A stretch of 5,428 nt of DNA, taken from contig JAITHH010000054.1 in the NCBI GenBank assembly GCA_031280065.1, positions 1 through 5,428 on the forward strand, in the 5' to 3' direction. The notes beneath the pieces are model-generated. The model was not told the DNA's origin. It saw only the letters and a list, made by a program, of their open reading frames with translations, and searched no databases. Below, one piece after another: positions 1 through 5,428 of the stretch (within the stretch, counting starts at the first letter, position 1; each line of letters opens with the position of its first letter). The stretch is from Treponema sp. (GTDB lineage: Bacteria > Spirochaetota > Spirochaetia > Treponematales > Breznakiellaceae). The position numbers and the translations under genes were made by a program.

Positions 1-939
1 CTTGCCAGCCTGGAGCCGGACCAGATCGAGGCGATCTCCAGGGAAATCGCTGCGGTGCGGGGCGTTACCGCCGAGGAAGCGGAGGCGATCTACGCTGAAT
101 TCCGCTCGCTTTTGGGCGCATCCGCCCGCGCCGGGGAAAATTCCCGCGGCGGTGTGGACGCCGCCCGCCAGCTCCTGTACGCCGCGTTCGGCCCGGAGAA
201 GGGAGAGGCCGTCCTGGAACGGGCCGTCCCCCAGGCCAAGCGGAATCCCTTCGGCTTTCTCGCGGATTTTTCCGGGGAACAGACCGCCATGCTCCTGCGG
301 GAAGAATCCCCCTCGGCGGCGGCGCTGATCCTCTCCCGGCTGCCCCCCGGCCAGTCTGCGGAAACCCTGGCGAACCTCCCCCCGGAGCGGCGGCTGGAGG
401 TGGTCAAGCGCATCGCCCGCCTGGGACAGACCAATGCGGAGATTCTGGAGCGGGTCGCCGGGGCCCTGCGTGAAAAGGCGCGGCACATCAGCGATATGAA
501 CGGCAGCGAAACCGTCCCCCTCAATGGCCGGAACGCGCTGGCCGCCATCCTCAAACACGCGGACCTGTCCTTCGGCGGACGGCTCCTGGAGGAGCTTGAA
601 GGCGAAGACCCGGACCTCAGCCAGGACATGAAGGAACGCATACACACCCTGGAGGACGTGATCAAGGCCGAAGACAAGCCCATCCAGGAAAAGCTGCGGT
701 CCATGAGCGACCGGGACATCATGCTCCTGTTGAAGGGCCAAAGCGGGGAATTCACCGAAAAGATACTTTCCAATGTCTCGGCCAGCCGCCGGCGGCAGAT
801 TCGGGAAGAGGGCGATATTGCCGGCCCGGTACTCAAACGGGACGCCGGCATCGCGGCGCGGGATTTTCTGGCCTGGTTCAGGCAGAAGCGGGAAGAAGGC
901 GGCATAATACTCATGGATGATAAGGATGTAATCGTATGA
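1..939 (+). CDS. fliG: Flagellar motor switch protein FliG-like, 5'-truncated by window edge
   Basis: FliG is part of the cytoplasmic C-ring, where it takes torque from the stators. The frame is open from base 1 to the TGA at 937-939, giving 312 visible residues. Since FliG is usually 330-345 residues, roughly 25-30 N-terminal residues lie outside the window. Visible residues about 1-70 match the N-terminal domain, 90-165 the middle domain and 213-312 the C-terminal torque domain (LKG at 244-246, GPV near 275-277). The middle-domain EHPQ signature reads ESPS at 102-105. Aligned from memory to E. coli FliG, Lys264 is kept, Asp288/Asp289 are Glu-Glu (269-270), but Arg281 is Ser262 and Arg297 is Leu278. 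These changes suggest a divergent paralogue such as spirochaetal FliG1 rather than the main rotor protein; that is inference. The gene overlaps the downstream peptidase by four bases. A GTG at 55 is internal, not the start. Confidence 0.92.
   Translation, partial: LASLEPDQIEAISREIAAVRGVTAEEAEAIYAEFRSLLGASARAGENSRGGVDAARQLLYAAFGPEKGEAVLERAVPQAKRNPFGFLADFSGEQTAMLLREESPSAAALILSRLPPGQSAETLANLPPERRLEVVKRIARLGQTNAEILERVAGALREKARHISDMNGSETVPLNGRNALAAILKHADLSFGGRLLEELEGEDPDLSQDMKERIHTLEDVIKAEDKPIQEKLRSMSDRDIMLLLKGQSGEFTEKILSNVSASRRRQIREEGDIAGPVLKRDAGIAARDFLAWFRQKREEGGIILMDDKDVIV
922..926 (+). promoter_or_regulatory. Ribosome binding site for the M16C peptidase
   Basis: AAGGA lies nine bases before the ATG at 936, inside the last codons of the fliG-like gene. 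It supports this ATG as the true start and implies translation coupled to the upstream gene, because the start and the upstream stop share the bases ATGA. Confidence 0.7.
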
Positions 940-3900
940 ACACTCCATTGCGGGCCGGACAGGTCCTGGACAGCGGGTTTGAGGTGCTGGAAATCGTGGA
1001 TTTGGCGGAATTGGACGCCCTGGGCATTTGGGCCCGGCACCGGAAAAGCGGGGCCGAGGTCTTCCATATCCTCAACGGCGACAGTGAAAACCTCTTCGCC
1101 TTTGCCTTCGCCACGCCGCCCCAGGATTCCACCGGCGCCGCGCATATCCTCGAACACTCAGTCCTCTGCGGCTCGGAGAACTACCCCCTCAAGGACGCCT
1201 TTCTCGTGCTGGCTCAGGGGAGCCTGCAAACCTTCCTCAACGCCTGGACCTTCCCGGACAAGACCCTGTACCCGGCCAGCTCGGTGAACGAGCGGGACTA
1301 CTTCAACCTCATGGCGGTGTACGGCGACGCGGTATTCCGGCCCCTGCTCTCGAAATGGACGTTCCTCCAGGAGGGCCACCGGCTGGTTTTTACCGAACCC
1401 GGCCAGGGCCGTAAACTCGCCATAACCGGGGTGGTTTATAATGAGATGAAGGGGGCCTACTCCTCCCTGGACGCCTACGCGGGGCTGTGGTCCCTCAAGT
1501 CGGTACTCCCGGACACGATCTACGCCCTGGAATCAGGCGGCGATCCCCAGCGGATCCCCGATCTTACCTGGGAGGGGCTGCGGGCCTTCCACCGCGCCCG
1601 TTATTCCCCGGCGAACTGCCGGATATTCCTGGCGGGGAACATTCCCACGGAAAAGCAGCTCGCCTTTCTCAATGAACGGTTCCTCGCCCCCCTGCCCGCG
1701 GGCGAGGCCGCGCCGCGGGTTACGCTCGCAAAGCCCTGGGAGCAGCCGCAGACGTTCCGCGTTCCCTGCCCTGCCGGGGCGGAGCGGAAGGGGGCGGTGT
1801 TCCTCTCGTGGCGCTGCGGGGACGCGGCGGACTGCCATGAGACTATCGCGCTGGCCGCGCTGACCGAGGCGCTCCTGGGACACGACGGTTCTCCCCTGAC
1901 CAGGGCCCTTATCGAGTCGGGGCTGGGGGAGGACCTGGCGCCCTGCACCGGCCTTGAAGCGGAGATTCGGGAGACGGTGTTCTCCGTTGGGCTGCGGGGC
2001 GTGGAAGCGGAAGCGGAGGGGGAGGATACCGGGTTCAAGGCGGAGCAGATCGAGCGTTTGATACTGGATGAGCTGCGGCGGCTGGTCCGCGAAGATATTC
2101 CCCCGGCGGAGATTGAGGCGGCCCTGCTTTCCATGGAGTTCGCCAACCGGGAGATACGCCGTTCCGGCGGGCCCTACTCCCTGGTGTGGATGCGGCGCAG
2201 TCTCCGGGGCTGGCTTCACGGGACAACGCCCTGGAACGGCCTGCTTTTCATGCCGGCTTTTACCGGACTGAAGCGCCGCCTTGCCGAAGACCGCCGTTTT
2301 TTTGAAAAGCTCATCGAGAAATACCTCCTGGACAATCCCCACCGGGCGCTGGTAACGCTGGAGCCGGAGGCTGATTACCTCCAGAAGCAGGAGGCGGCCC
2401 TGGCCGAAGAACTCGCCCGGATGGAAGGGGCGCTTTCCGCGGGAGAACGGCGGGCCATTGAGGAGGAGGCCGGCGCGCTTGCCCGGTTTCAGAGCGAGGG
2501 GGACAGCGCCGAGGCGCTGGCAGCGATTCCCCACCTGTCCCGGCGGGATTTGTCCGGGGAGATCGACCGGGTTCCCCGTGACGTGTACGACGCCGGGGGA
2601 ATTCCGGTGCTGGCCCACGAGATATACGCCAACGGGATCAGCTATGGGGACTTCGCCTTTCCGCTGGATACGCTGACGCCGGAGGATTATCCGTGGCTGC
2701 CCCTCTATTCCCGCGCGGCGGTTTCCATGGGTCTTCCCGGTATGGATTACGCCGAAGTTTCCAGTCTGATGGCCCGGCTGACCGGGGGGTTCTACACAGC
2801 GCTCGAGACGGGCGCTTCCCTGCCTGGAGTCTCCCGCGCCCAGGCCTGTCCTTCGGGCGTGCTGGATATAACGGGCCGGGACTGGATGGTGTACCGGCTC
2901 AAGGCGCTTGATGAGAAAAACGCCGGCGCGATGGATTTAGCCCTGCGCCTGGTTCTGGAGGCAGATTTTTCAGATCACCGGCGGCTTCGGGACCTGGTTC
3001 TGGAAATGAAAAACGAGCTGGACGCCAGCCTCGCCCCGTCGGGCCATTACTATGCCGCGAGCCGGGCGGGCAGGATGTTTTCCCGGTCCCGAACCCTGGA
3101 CGAGGTATGGAACGGCCTGGAACAGCTCCGCTTTATTCATGCGGTTGCCGAATACGAGATCGCTGAAATCGCCGCGAGGCTTTGTGCGCTGCGGGACCGG
3201 ATCGCCGCCGGGGGGCTTATCGCCAATATCACGGGGTCCGCCGCGTCCGTCAAGGCGGGCGCTGCGTACATCGGCTCGGCGTGGAGCCGGTTCGGCCCTC
3301 CCCGGCCCCGGAATCCCGCCTGTGAAGACGCCGCCGCCTTTTCCGCGGTCATGCGGCTTGCCCCGGCGAATACCGGCGGTGCGGCGGAGGTCTATGCATC
3401 TCCTTCGCTGCAAGTCGGTTTTGCCGCCTTGGTTCTGCCGGGGGCGTCTTTCACCTCCCGGGAGCACGCCGCGGAGATAGCGCTGGCCCACGAGCTTTCC
3501 ACCGGCGCGCTGTGGGAGCGGATCAGGATGAAAGGCGGCGCGTACGGGGCCTTTGCCCAGGGAGACGGCGTGGAGCGGCTGTTTTCGCTCTCAACCTACC
3601 GCGATCCCGATCCCCTCGCGTCCCTGGAAGCCCTTGGCGCTGTTCTACAGGAGCGGGCGCAGCAGGATTCAGACGGGGAATCACTGGAAAAGGCCATCAT
3701 CGGCTGCTATGCCAAGGAAACCCGGCCCCGTACGCCTGTGGAGCGGGGGTTTGGGGACTTCTGCCGCTTCCTCCACGGCATAGACAACGGGCATCGTGAA
3801 CGGAGGCTCCGCGCCCTCACCGGCGTTTCCGGGGAGGAGCTTGCCGAAGCGGCCCGGAGGCTTGCGTCCAGTCTGCCCGCGCCGCTTCCGGTGATTATCG

Positions 3901-3968
3901 CCGGGACCGCCGCTGCGGACCGCGCCGCCGCCCAGCTCGGTGTAAGGGTGATGGAGCTTCCGGCGTGA
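936..3968 (+). CDS. M16C zinc metallopeptidase, PreP (presequence protease) type
   Basis: This is a clamshell-type oligopeptidase. PreP-family enzymes enclose and degrade unstructured peptides up to a few tens of residues. The protein has 1010 residues, the family's usual size. The inverted zinc motif HILEH gives His70, catalytic Glu73 and His74. The third ligand is Glu170 in GVVYNEMKG, 96 residues after His74, the same spacing as in Arabidopsis PreP1 (His81 to Glu177, from memory). The C-terminal half carries RMKGGAY (Arg864 and Tyr870), matching the conserved substrate-binding Arg/Tyr pair. Residues about 1-250 and 250-470 form the first half. A charged helical linker follows near 483-525, then the M16C-associated region and the closing domain to 1010. 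There is no signal peptide, so a cytoplasmic enzyme is expected. An AAGGA site nine bases upstream and the ATGA overlap support the start. The last codons and the stop lie inside the left copy of a 31-bp direct repeat. The link with fliG may be simple co-transcription. The catalytic set looks intact. Confidence 0.95.
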   Translation: MNTPLRAGQVLDSGFEVLEIVDLAELDALGIWARHRKSGAEVFHILNGDSENLFAFAFATPPQDSTGAAHILEHSVLCGSENYPLKDAFLVLAQGSLQTFLNAWTFPDKTLYPASSVNERDYFNLMAVYGDAVFRPLLSKWTFLQEGHRLVFTEPGQGRKLAITGVVYNEMKGAYSSLDAYAGLWSLKSVLPDTIYALESGGDPQRIPDLTWEGLRAFHRARYSPANCRIFLAGNIPTEKQLAFLNERFLAPLPAGEAAPRVTLAKPWEQPQTFRVPCPAGAERKGAVFLSWRCGDAADCHETIALAALTEALLGHDGSPLTRALIESGLGEDLAPCTGLEAEIRETVFSVGLRGVEAEAEGEDTGFKAEQIERLILDELRRLVREDIPPAEIEAALLSMEFANREIRRSGGPYSLVWMRRSLRGWLHGTTPWNGLLFMPAFTGLKRRLAEDRRFFEKLIEKYLLDNPHRALVTLEPEADYLQKQEAALAEELARMEGALSAGERRAIEEEAGALARFQSEGDSAEALAAIPHLSRRDLSGEIDRVPRDVYDAGGIPVLAHEIYANGISYGDFAFPLDTLTPEDYPWLPLYSRAAVSMGLPGMDYAEVSSLMARLTGGFYTALETGASLPGVSRAQACPSGVLDITGRDWMVYRLKALDEKNAGAMDLALRLVLEADFSDHRRLRDLVLEMKNELDASLAPSGHYYAASRAGRMFSRSRTLDEVWNGLEQLRFIHAVAEYEIAEIAARLCALRDRIAAGGLIANITGSAASVKAGAAYIGSAWSRFGPPRPRNPACEDAAAFSAVMRLAPANTGGAAEVYASPSLQVGFAALVLPGASFTSREHAAEIALAHELSTGALWERIRMKGGAYGAFAQGDGVERLFSLSTYRDPDPLASLEALGAVLQERAQQDSDGESLEKAIIGCYAKETRPRTPVERGFGDFCRFLHGIDNGHRERRLRALTGVSGEELAEAARRLASSLPAPLPVIIAGTAAADRAAAQLGVRVMELPA

Positions 3969-3988
3969 TGTCCAGCAATTCCGCATGG
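3958..3988 (+). repeat. 31-bp perfect direct repeat, left copy
   Basis: This is identical base for base to 4404-4434; the flanking bases differ on both sides. The copy covers the last codons and TGA of the peptidase gene, so the repeat is part of a coding end here and non-coding in the other copy. Its right half joins the next bases to form a hairpin with 8-bp arms (AGCAATTC at 3974-3981 and GAATTGCT at 3990-3997). No T-run follows, so it is not a standard terminator. TGATG at 3966-3970 would also open a 16-codon frame beginning MSSNSAW. Confidence 0.96.
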
Positions 3989-4043
3989 AGAATTGCTATC
4001 GGAAAAAGGACAGCCTAAAAGATTCATTTGGGGGCCTGTCTGC

Positions 4044-4088
4044 TGGTGAAAATGGAACCTCCCCGGAGGGTCCCCTCCATTTTCACCA
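4044..4088. repeat. Imperfect palindrome with 13-bp perfect outer stem
   Basis: Arms TGGTGAAAATGGA (4044-4056) and TCCATTTTCACCA (4076-4088) are exact reverse complements. The interior contains a smaller CCTC/GAGG stem. There is no T-run on either strand at the expected place, so it is not a classic rho-independent terminator, although it could stall or stabilise the end of the fliG-peptidase transcript. It is more likely a mobile or dispersed palindromic element; that is inference. Confidence 0.85.
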
Positions 4089-4102
4089 CACTGCCGCTCT
4101 CC

Positions 4103-4131
4103 TTGATAAGCAACTGAAACGGCTTTATAGT
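4103..4131 (+). promoter_or_regulatory. Putative sigma70-type promoter
   Basis: TTGATA (4103-4108) and TATAGT (4126-4131) are separated by exactly 17 bases, and each hexamer differs from consensus at one position. Transcription would begin near 4138, which is the ATG of the small open frame at 4138-4374. The match is good but found by eye in an AT-richer stretch, so chance remains possible. Confidence 0.5.
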
Positions 4132-4137
4132 GGGCTC

Positions 4138-4374
4138 ATGGAAGTAATAAAGATTATTGCCGCTCCGGTGTGCGGTATTATCGGCGCCATGCTGGTGGCT
4201 TTTATTAACAATAAAAACACCGATAGAAAATTCCACAAACTCTTCTCGAATCACTTACACGGCTTGGCGCAATATTTGAAAGTGTTGAATTCGGCGCTCT
4301 TGAAAAAGCAGGTCATTGACGAAATAGACAAACAGCGGCTTGACAACGAGGCCGATAATATCTGCGGGCAATAA
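4138..4374 (+). CDS. Possible small single-pass membrane protein (78 aa), unrecognised
   Basis: I do not recognise this protein. From the ATG at 4138 it has 78 residues. A hydrophobic segment spans about residues 6-23 and includes GIIGAMLVAF. A basic patch (NNKNTDRK) follows, then a charged, probably helical tail ending in ICGQ. By the positive-inside rule the tail would be cytoplasmic. The same frame stays open upstream to 3985, but that part translates the palindrome and has no ribosome site, so I prefer 4138. No Shine-Dalgarno precedes 4138; a consensus-like promoter places transcription start at about the ATG, which would make a leaderless message. Base composition is visibly AT-richer than the flanking genes, and the frame sits between the two 31-bp repeats, which suggests acquired DNA. 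It may be a chance frame. A holin-like or toxin-like peptide is conceivable but unsupported. Confidence 0.4.
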   Translation: MEVIKIIAAPVCGIIGAMLVAFINNKNTDRKFHKLFSNHLHGLAQYLKVLNSALLKKQVIDEIDKQRLDNEADNICGQ

Positions 4375-4403
4375 GCCTGTCCAAAGTAAGCGCGTTATCT
4401 CCT

Positions 4404-4434
4404 TTCCGGCGTGATGTCCAGCAATTCCGCATGG
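4404..4434 (+). repeat. 31-bp perfect direct repeat, right copy
   Basis: This is identical to 3958-3988, displaced by 446 bp, leaving 415 bp between the copies. Here it is intergenic and runs directly into the 60-bp module at 4441. From the shared TGATG it opens an 18-codon frame that also starts MSSNSAW and ends at the TAG at 4468-4470. On the opposite strand it reads AELLDITPE and then, past the repeat, reaches a stop after two more codons. It may be the scar of another gene end. Confidence 0.96.
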
Positions 4435-4440
4435 GGGGCA

Positions 4441-4500
4441 TACGAGCGCTACGCTACGCCGCATTGTTAGCTCAACGCCCTGCGGGCGCGTTTATTGGGC
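4441..4500 (+). repeat. 60-bp hairpin-bearing repeat module, copy A
   Basis: This aligns without gaps to 4552-4611 at 53 of 60 positions. Four of the seven differences cluster at module positions 14-17. It carries the small hairpin CGCCC-TGC-GGGCG, identical in both copies. A similar run of G's precedes both copies, so the module may extend a few bases to the left. It contains no gene. Confidence 0.92.
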
Positions 4501-4551
4501 CGCGCACTGCTCAGGCTAAAGCCTTCGCGCATTTGTGTTAATAGGGGGTAT

Positions 4552-4611
4552 TACGAGCGCTACGGCGGGCCGCATTGTTTGGTCAACGCCCTGCGGGCGC
4601 GTTTATTTGGC
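4552..4611 (+). repeat. 60-bp hairpin-bearing repeat module, copy B
   Basis: This is the second copy, 111 bp after copy A, with the same CGCCC-TGC-GGGCG hairpin. Its right end, TTTATTTGGC, supplies on the minus strand the TAA stop (4603-4605) that closes the original zinc-ribbon reading frame. The module therefore abuts a gene end, as the 31-bp repeat does at the peptidase gene. Confidence 0.92.
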
Positions 4612-4895
4612 GTGGGCCGTTAAAAAGGCGTCCACCGCGTCTAATGCGGCGGTAACTTCGGTCTGATTCCAGCCGAAGGCGGTGCTATTGGCTGTGTCGG
4701 ACAGCCCGGTTTTCCATATTGGCAGGTGTTTTCCTCGCCGCCGAATTGTTCTCCGCATTGGGGGTAAAACAGGGAGTCCTCGTCCAGATCGGTTCCGCAG
4801 TGTTTACAGCGCCGGGTTGTTTCTTCTTCCCGGAAACGTTCTTTTTCGGCAGCCTGCTGTTGAAACTGCTGGTTTAGGTCTTCGTTTTCAGCCAC
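4603..4895 (-). pseudogene. Decayed zinc-ribbon protein, frameshifted
   Basis: The GTG start at 4895-4893 has a strong GGAGG eight bases upstream. The uninterrupted frame gives 84 residues to the TAG at 4643-4641. A charged N-terminus is followed by CKHC (Cys30, Cys33), then YPQC (Tyr44, Cys47) and Cys58. After Cys58 the current frame turns unlike protein (GKPGCPTQPIAPP). A shift equivalent to restoring one C near 4722 opens a much better tail: P-I-W, then GLSDTANSTAFGW, ending AFLTAHAK at the TAA at 4605-4603. The restored protein would have 97 residues. In it, three knuckles sit at 30/33, 44/47 and 58/61 with equal 11-residue steps, but positions 44 and 61 are Tyr and Trp instead of Cys. 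Each is one base from a Cys codon. This regularity argues for a former triple-knuckle zinc ribbon now decayed. It lies three bases after the phosphatase fragment and was probably co-transcribed with it. The original function is unknown; a partner in phospho-signalling is a guess. Confidence 0.7.
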
Positions 4896-4898
4896 TGG

Positions 4899-5306
4899 TT
4901 AATCCTCCGTTTTTTCGAGTTTTACCACTACAGCCGTACAGCTGCCGTCTGTATTGTTGGCGATTGCCTTTTCAACAATTAATTGCGCAGTCTCCACCGG
5001 GCTGGAACAGGAGGCAAGCATTTCTTCCAGTTCATCATCGGCAACAAAGCCGTAAACGCCATCGCTGCACATAAGGAAAATATCCCCTGCCACGGCAACG
5101 GACGGCGAAAACCGGCTTTCCACGCTGATTTCCGCCAGCCCCGCGCCCAGGGTGTTGGTGATGATGTTTTTTGCCGCACCCGGAACAACACTGGAAAGGG
5201 AATCGTCATGGGAGATCTGCTGTAAAAAACCGTTGCGAATCCGGTAGACCCGGCTGTCCCCGGTGTTGAAATACCAGCAAGCGCCGTTTTGTATAGTTGT
5301 TCTACT
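4899..5306 (-). pseudogene. PP2C-type protein phosphatase, N-terminally truncated remnant
   Basis: PP2C enzymes are metal-dependent Ser/Thr phosphatases. The frame is open for 135 residues from just after an in-frame TAA (5309-5307) to the stop at 4901-4899. In order it shows NTGDSRVYR, a SHDDSLS segment, IITNTLGAG, the metal-site motif GDIFLMCSDGVYGF and the closing TAVVVKL. The first half of the family fold is absent, including the Asp-containing motifs near the N-terminus (RxxNED and DGxGG). About 110 residues are missing compared with a usual length near 240-250. The final metal-site D-N/D-x-T is also altered to DGSCT, moving the Asp one residue away. No ribosome site or credible start precedes the remnant. 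The only in-frame GTG (5123-5121) would give 74 residues lacking the GDSR part. A terminator hairpin sits immediately upstream, so the loss looks like a rearrangement junction near 5307. Catalytic activity is very unlikely. It is followed three bases later by the zinc-ribbon gene. Confidence 0.85.
4904..4908 (-). promoter_or_regulatory. Ribosome binding site for the zinc-ribbon gene
   Basis: On the minus strand GGAGG lies eight bases before the GTG at 4895. It fixes that GTG as the start and overlaps the last codons of the phosphatase remnant, a typical coupled arrangement. Confidence 0.75.
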
Positions 5307-5310
5307 TTAC

Positions 5311-5343
5311 AAAATAAAAAATCCCCGCGGCAGAGCCGCGGGG
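5311..5343 (-). terminator. Rho-independent terminator, leftward
   Basis: A perfect 9-bp GC stem, CCCCGCGGC and GCCGCGGGG (5323-5331 and 5335-5343), has a three-base loop. On the minus strand it is followed by ATTTTTTATTTT (5322-5311). It would end a leftward transcript from a gene beyond the right edge, and so would also cut the phosphatase remnant off from upstream transcription. Confidence 0.85.
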
Positions 5344-5375
5344 TATTGAAGATTTCACCTTGAAAGCATTGCGTT

Positions 5376-5398
5376 TGTGGGGGAACAAATCCCCCACA
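5376..5398. repeat. Perfect 9-bp inverted repeat
   Basis: TGTGGGGGA (5376-5384) and TCCCCCACA (5390-5398) pair exactly around a five-base loop, ACAAA. No T-run follows on either strand, so it looks like an intergenic palindromic repeat rather than a terminator. Confidence 0.8.
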
Positions 5399-5411
5399 CC
5401 CCCAGTATTTA

Positions 5412-5426
5412 CGCCCCAGAGGGGCG
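5412..5426. repeat. Perfect 6-bp GC inverted repeat at the window edge
   Basis: CGCCCC (5412-5417) and GGGGCG (5421-5426) pair around AGA, the same loop as the terminator at 5332-5334. It may belong to a longer element cut by the window end. Together with the preceding hairpins it fills 5311-5428, where I see no gene. Confidence 0.7.
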
Positions 5427-5428
5427 GG

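Noticed and set aside
90..1157. Long minus-strand open frame (355 codons) opposite fliG
   Set aside because: It is a GC-rich shadow of the fliG and peptidase frames. Its translation is Ser/Arg-rich with no family motif, while the plus strand has clear FliG and M16 motifs.
1533..2618. Minus-strand open frame of 361 codons inside the peptidase gene
   Set aside because: It lies opposite an intact catalytic protein, shows a Gly/Pro/Arg-rich low-quality translation and has no ribosome site.
3974..3997. Terminator for the peptidase gene
   Set aside because: The stem is 8 bp of mostly A/T pairs with an 8-base loop and no following T-run.
4024..4254. Minus-strand frame of 76 codons opposite the small membrane ORF
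   Set aside because: It runs through the palindrome, lacks a ribosome site and shows no motif. The opposite frame has a promoter-like sequence and a membrane helix.
4441..4611. Integron attC sites
   Set aside because: The 60-bp modules have a CAACGCC stretch and hairpins, and copy A has one GCTCAAC that fits RYYYAAC. However, no matching GTTRRRY partner at proper spacing is present, copy B breaks the core, and the hairpin loop is only three bases.
4404..4611. CRISPR array
   Set aside because: Only two copies of each unit exist, the spacing is irregular, the copies diverge and no cas gene is visible.
4682..5074. Plus-strand frame of 130 codons across the right-hand genes
   Set aside because: It is antisense to the recognisable PP2C and zinc-ribbon sequences, and its own translation has no recognisable domain.

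Overview
The window reads as a piece of a GC-rich bacterial chromosome, most likely a flagellated spirochaete of the termite-gut Treponema/Breznakiella type. That assignment is an inference. It rests on a divergent FliG resembling the spirochaetal second paralogue, and on intergenic DNA rich in modular hairpin repeats. No rRNA or other marker gene is present to settle it.

Left part (1-3968, + strand): the 3' end of a fliG-like flagellar motor-switch gene overlaps by four bases (ATGA) the start of a complete 1010-residue M16C zinc peptidase of the PreP (presequence protease) type. All catalytic and zinc-binding residues of the peptidase are in place. The two genes look like one transcription unit.

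Middle part (3958-4611): a mosaic of repeats. A perfect 31-bp direct repeat begins inside the last codons of the peptidase gene and returns 446 bp downstream. It brackets a clearly AT-richer segment holding a strong hairpin, a good sigma70-like promoter and a possible 78-residue single-pass membrane protein whose ATG falls about where transcription should start. The second copy runs directly into a 60-bp module that recurs 111 bp later (53 of 60 bases identical).

Right part (4603-5428, - strand): a decayed two-gene unit. A PP2C-type phosphatase has lost its N-terminal half, and its open frame starts just downstream of a rho-independent terminator. Three bases after it lies a small zinc-ribbon gene with its own GGAGG site. 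That gene has lost two zinc-ligand cysteines and carries a one-base frameshift. Two further perfect hairpins lie between the terminator and the window edge.

The left half is housekeeping/motility DNA. The right half appears to be repeat-driven remodelling that truncated a signalling module and brought in, or left behind, a low-GC mini-segment. I see no convincing new multi-gene system. The most interesting signals are the repeat mosaic that abuts stop codons, the putative leaderless mini-gene, and the equally spaced but decayed zinc knuckles.
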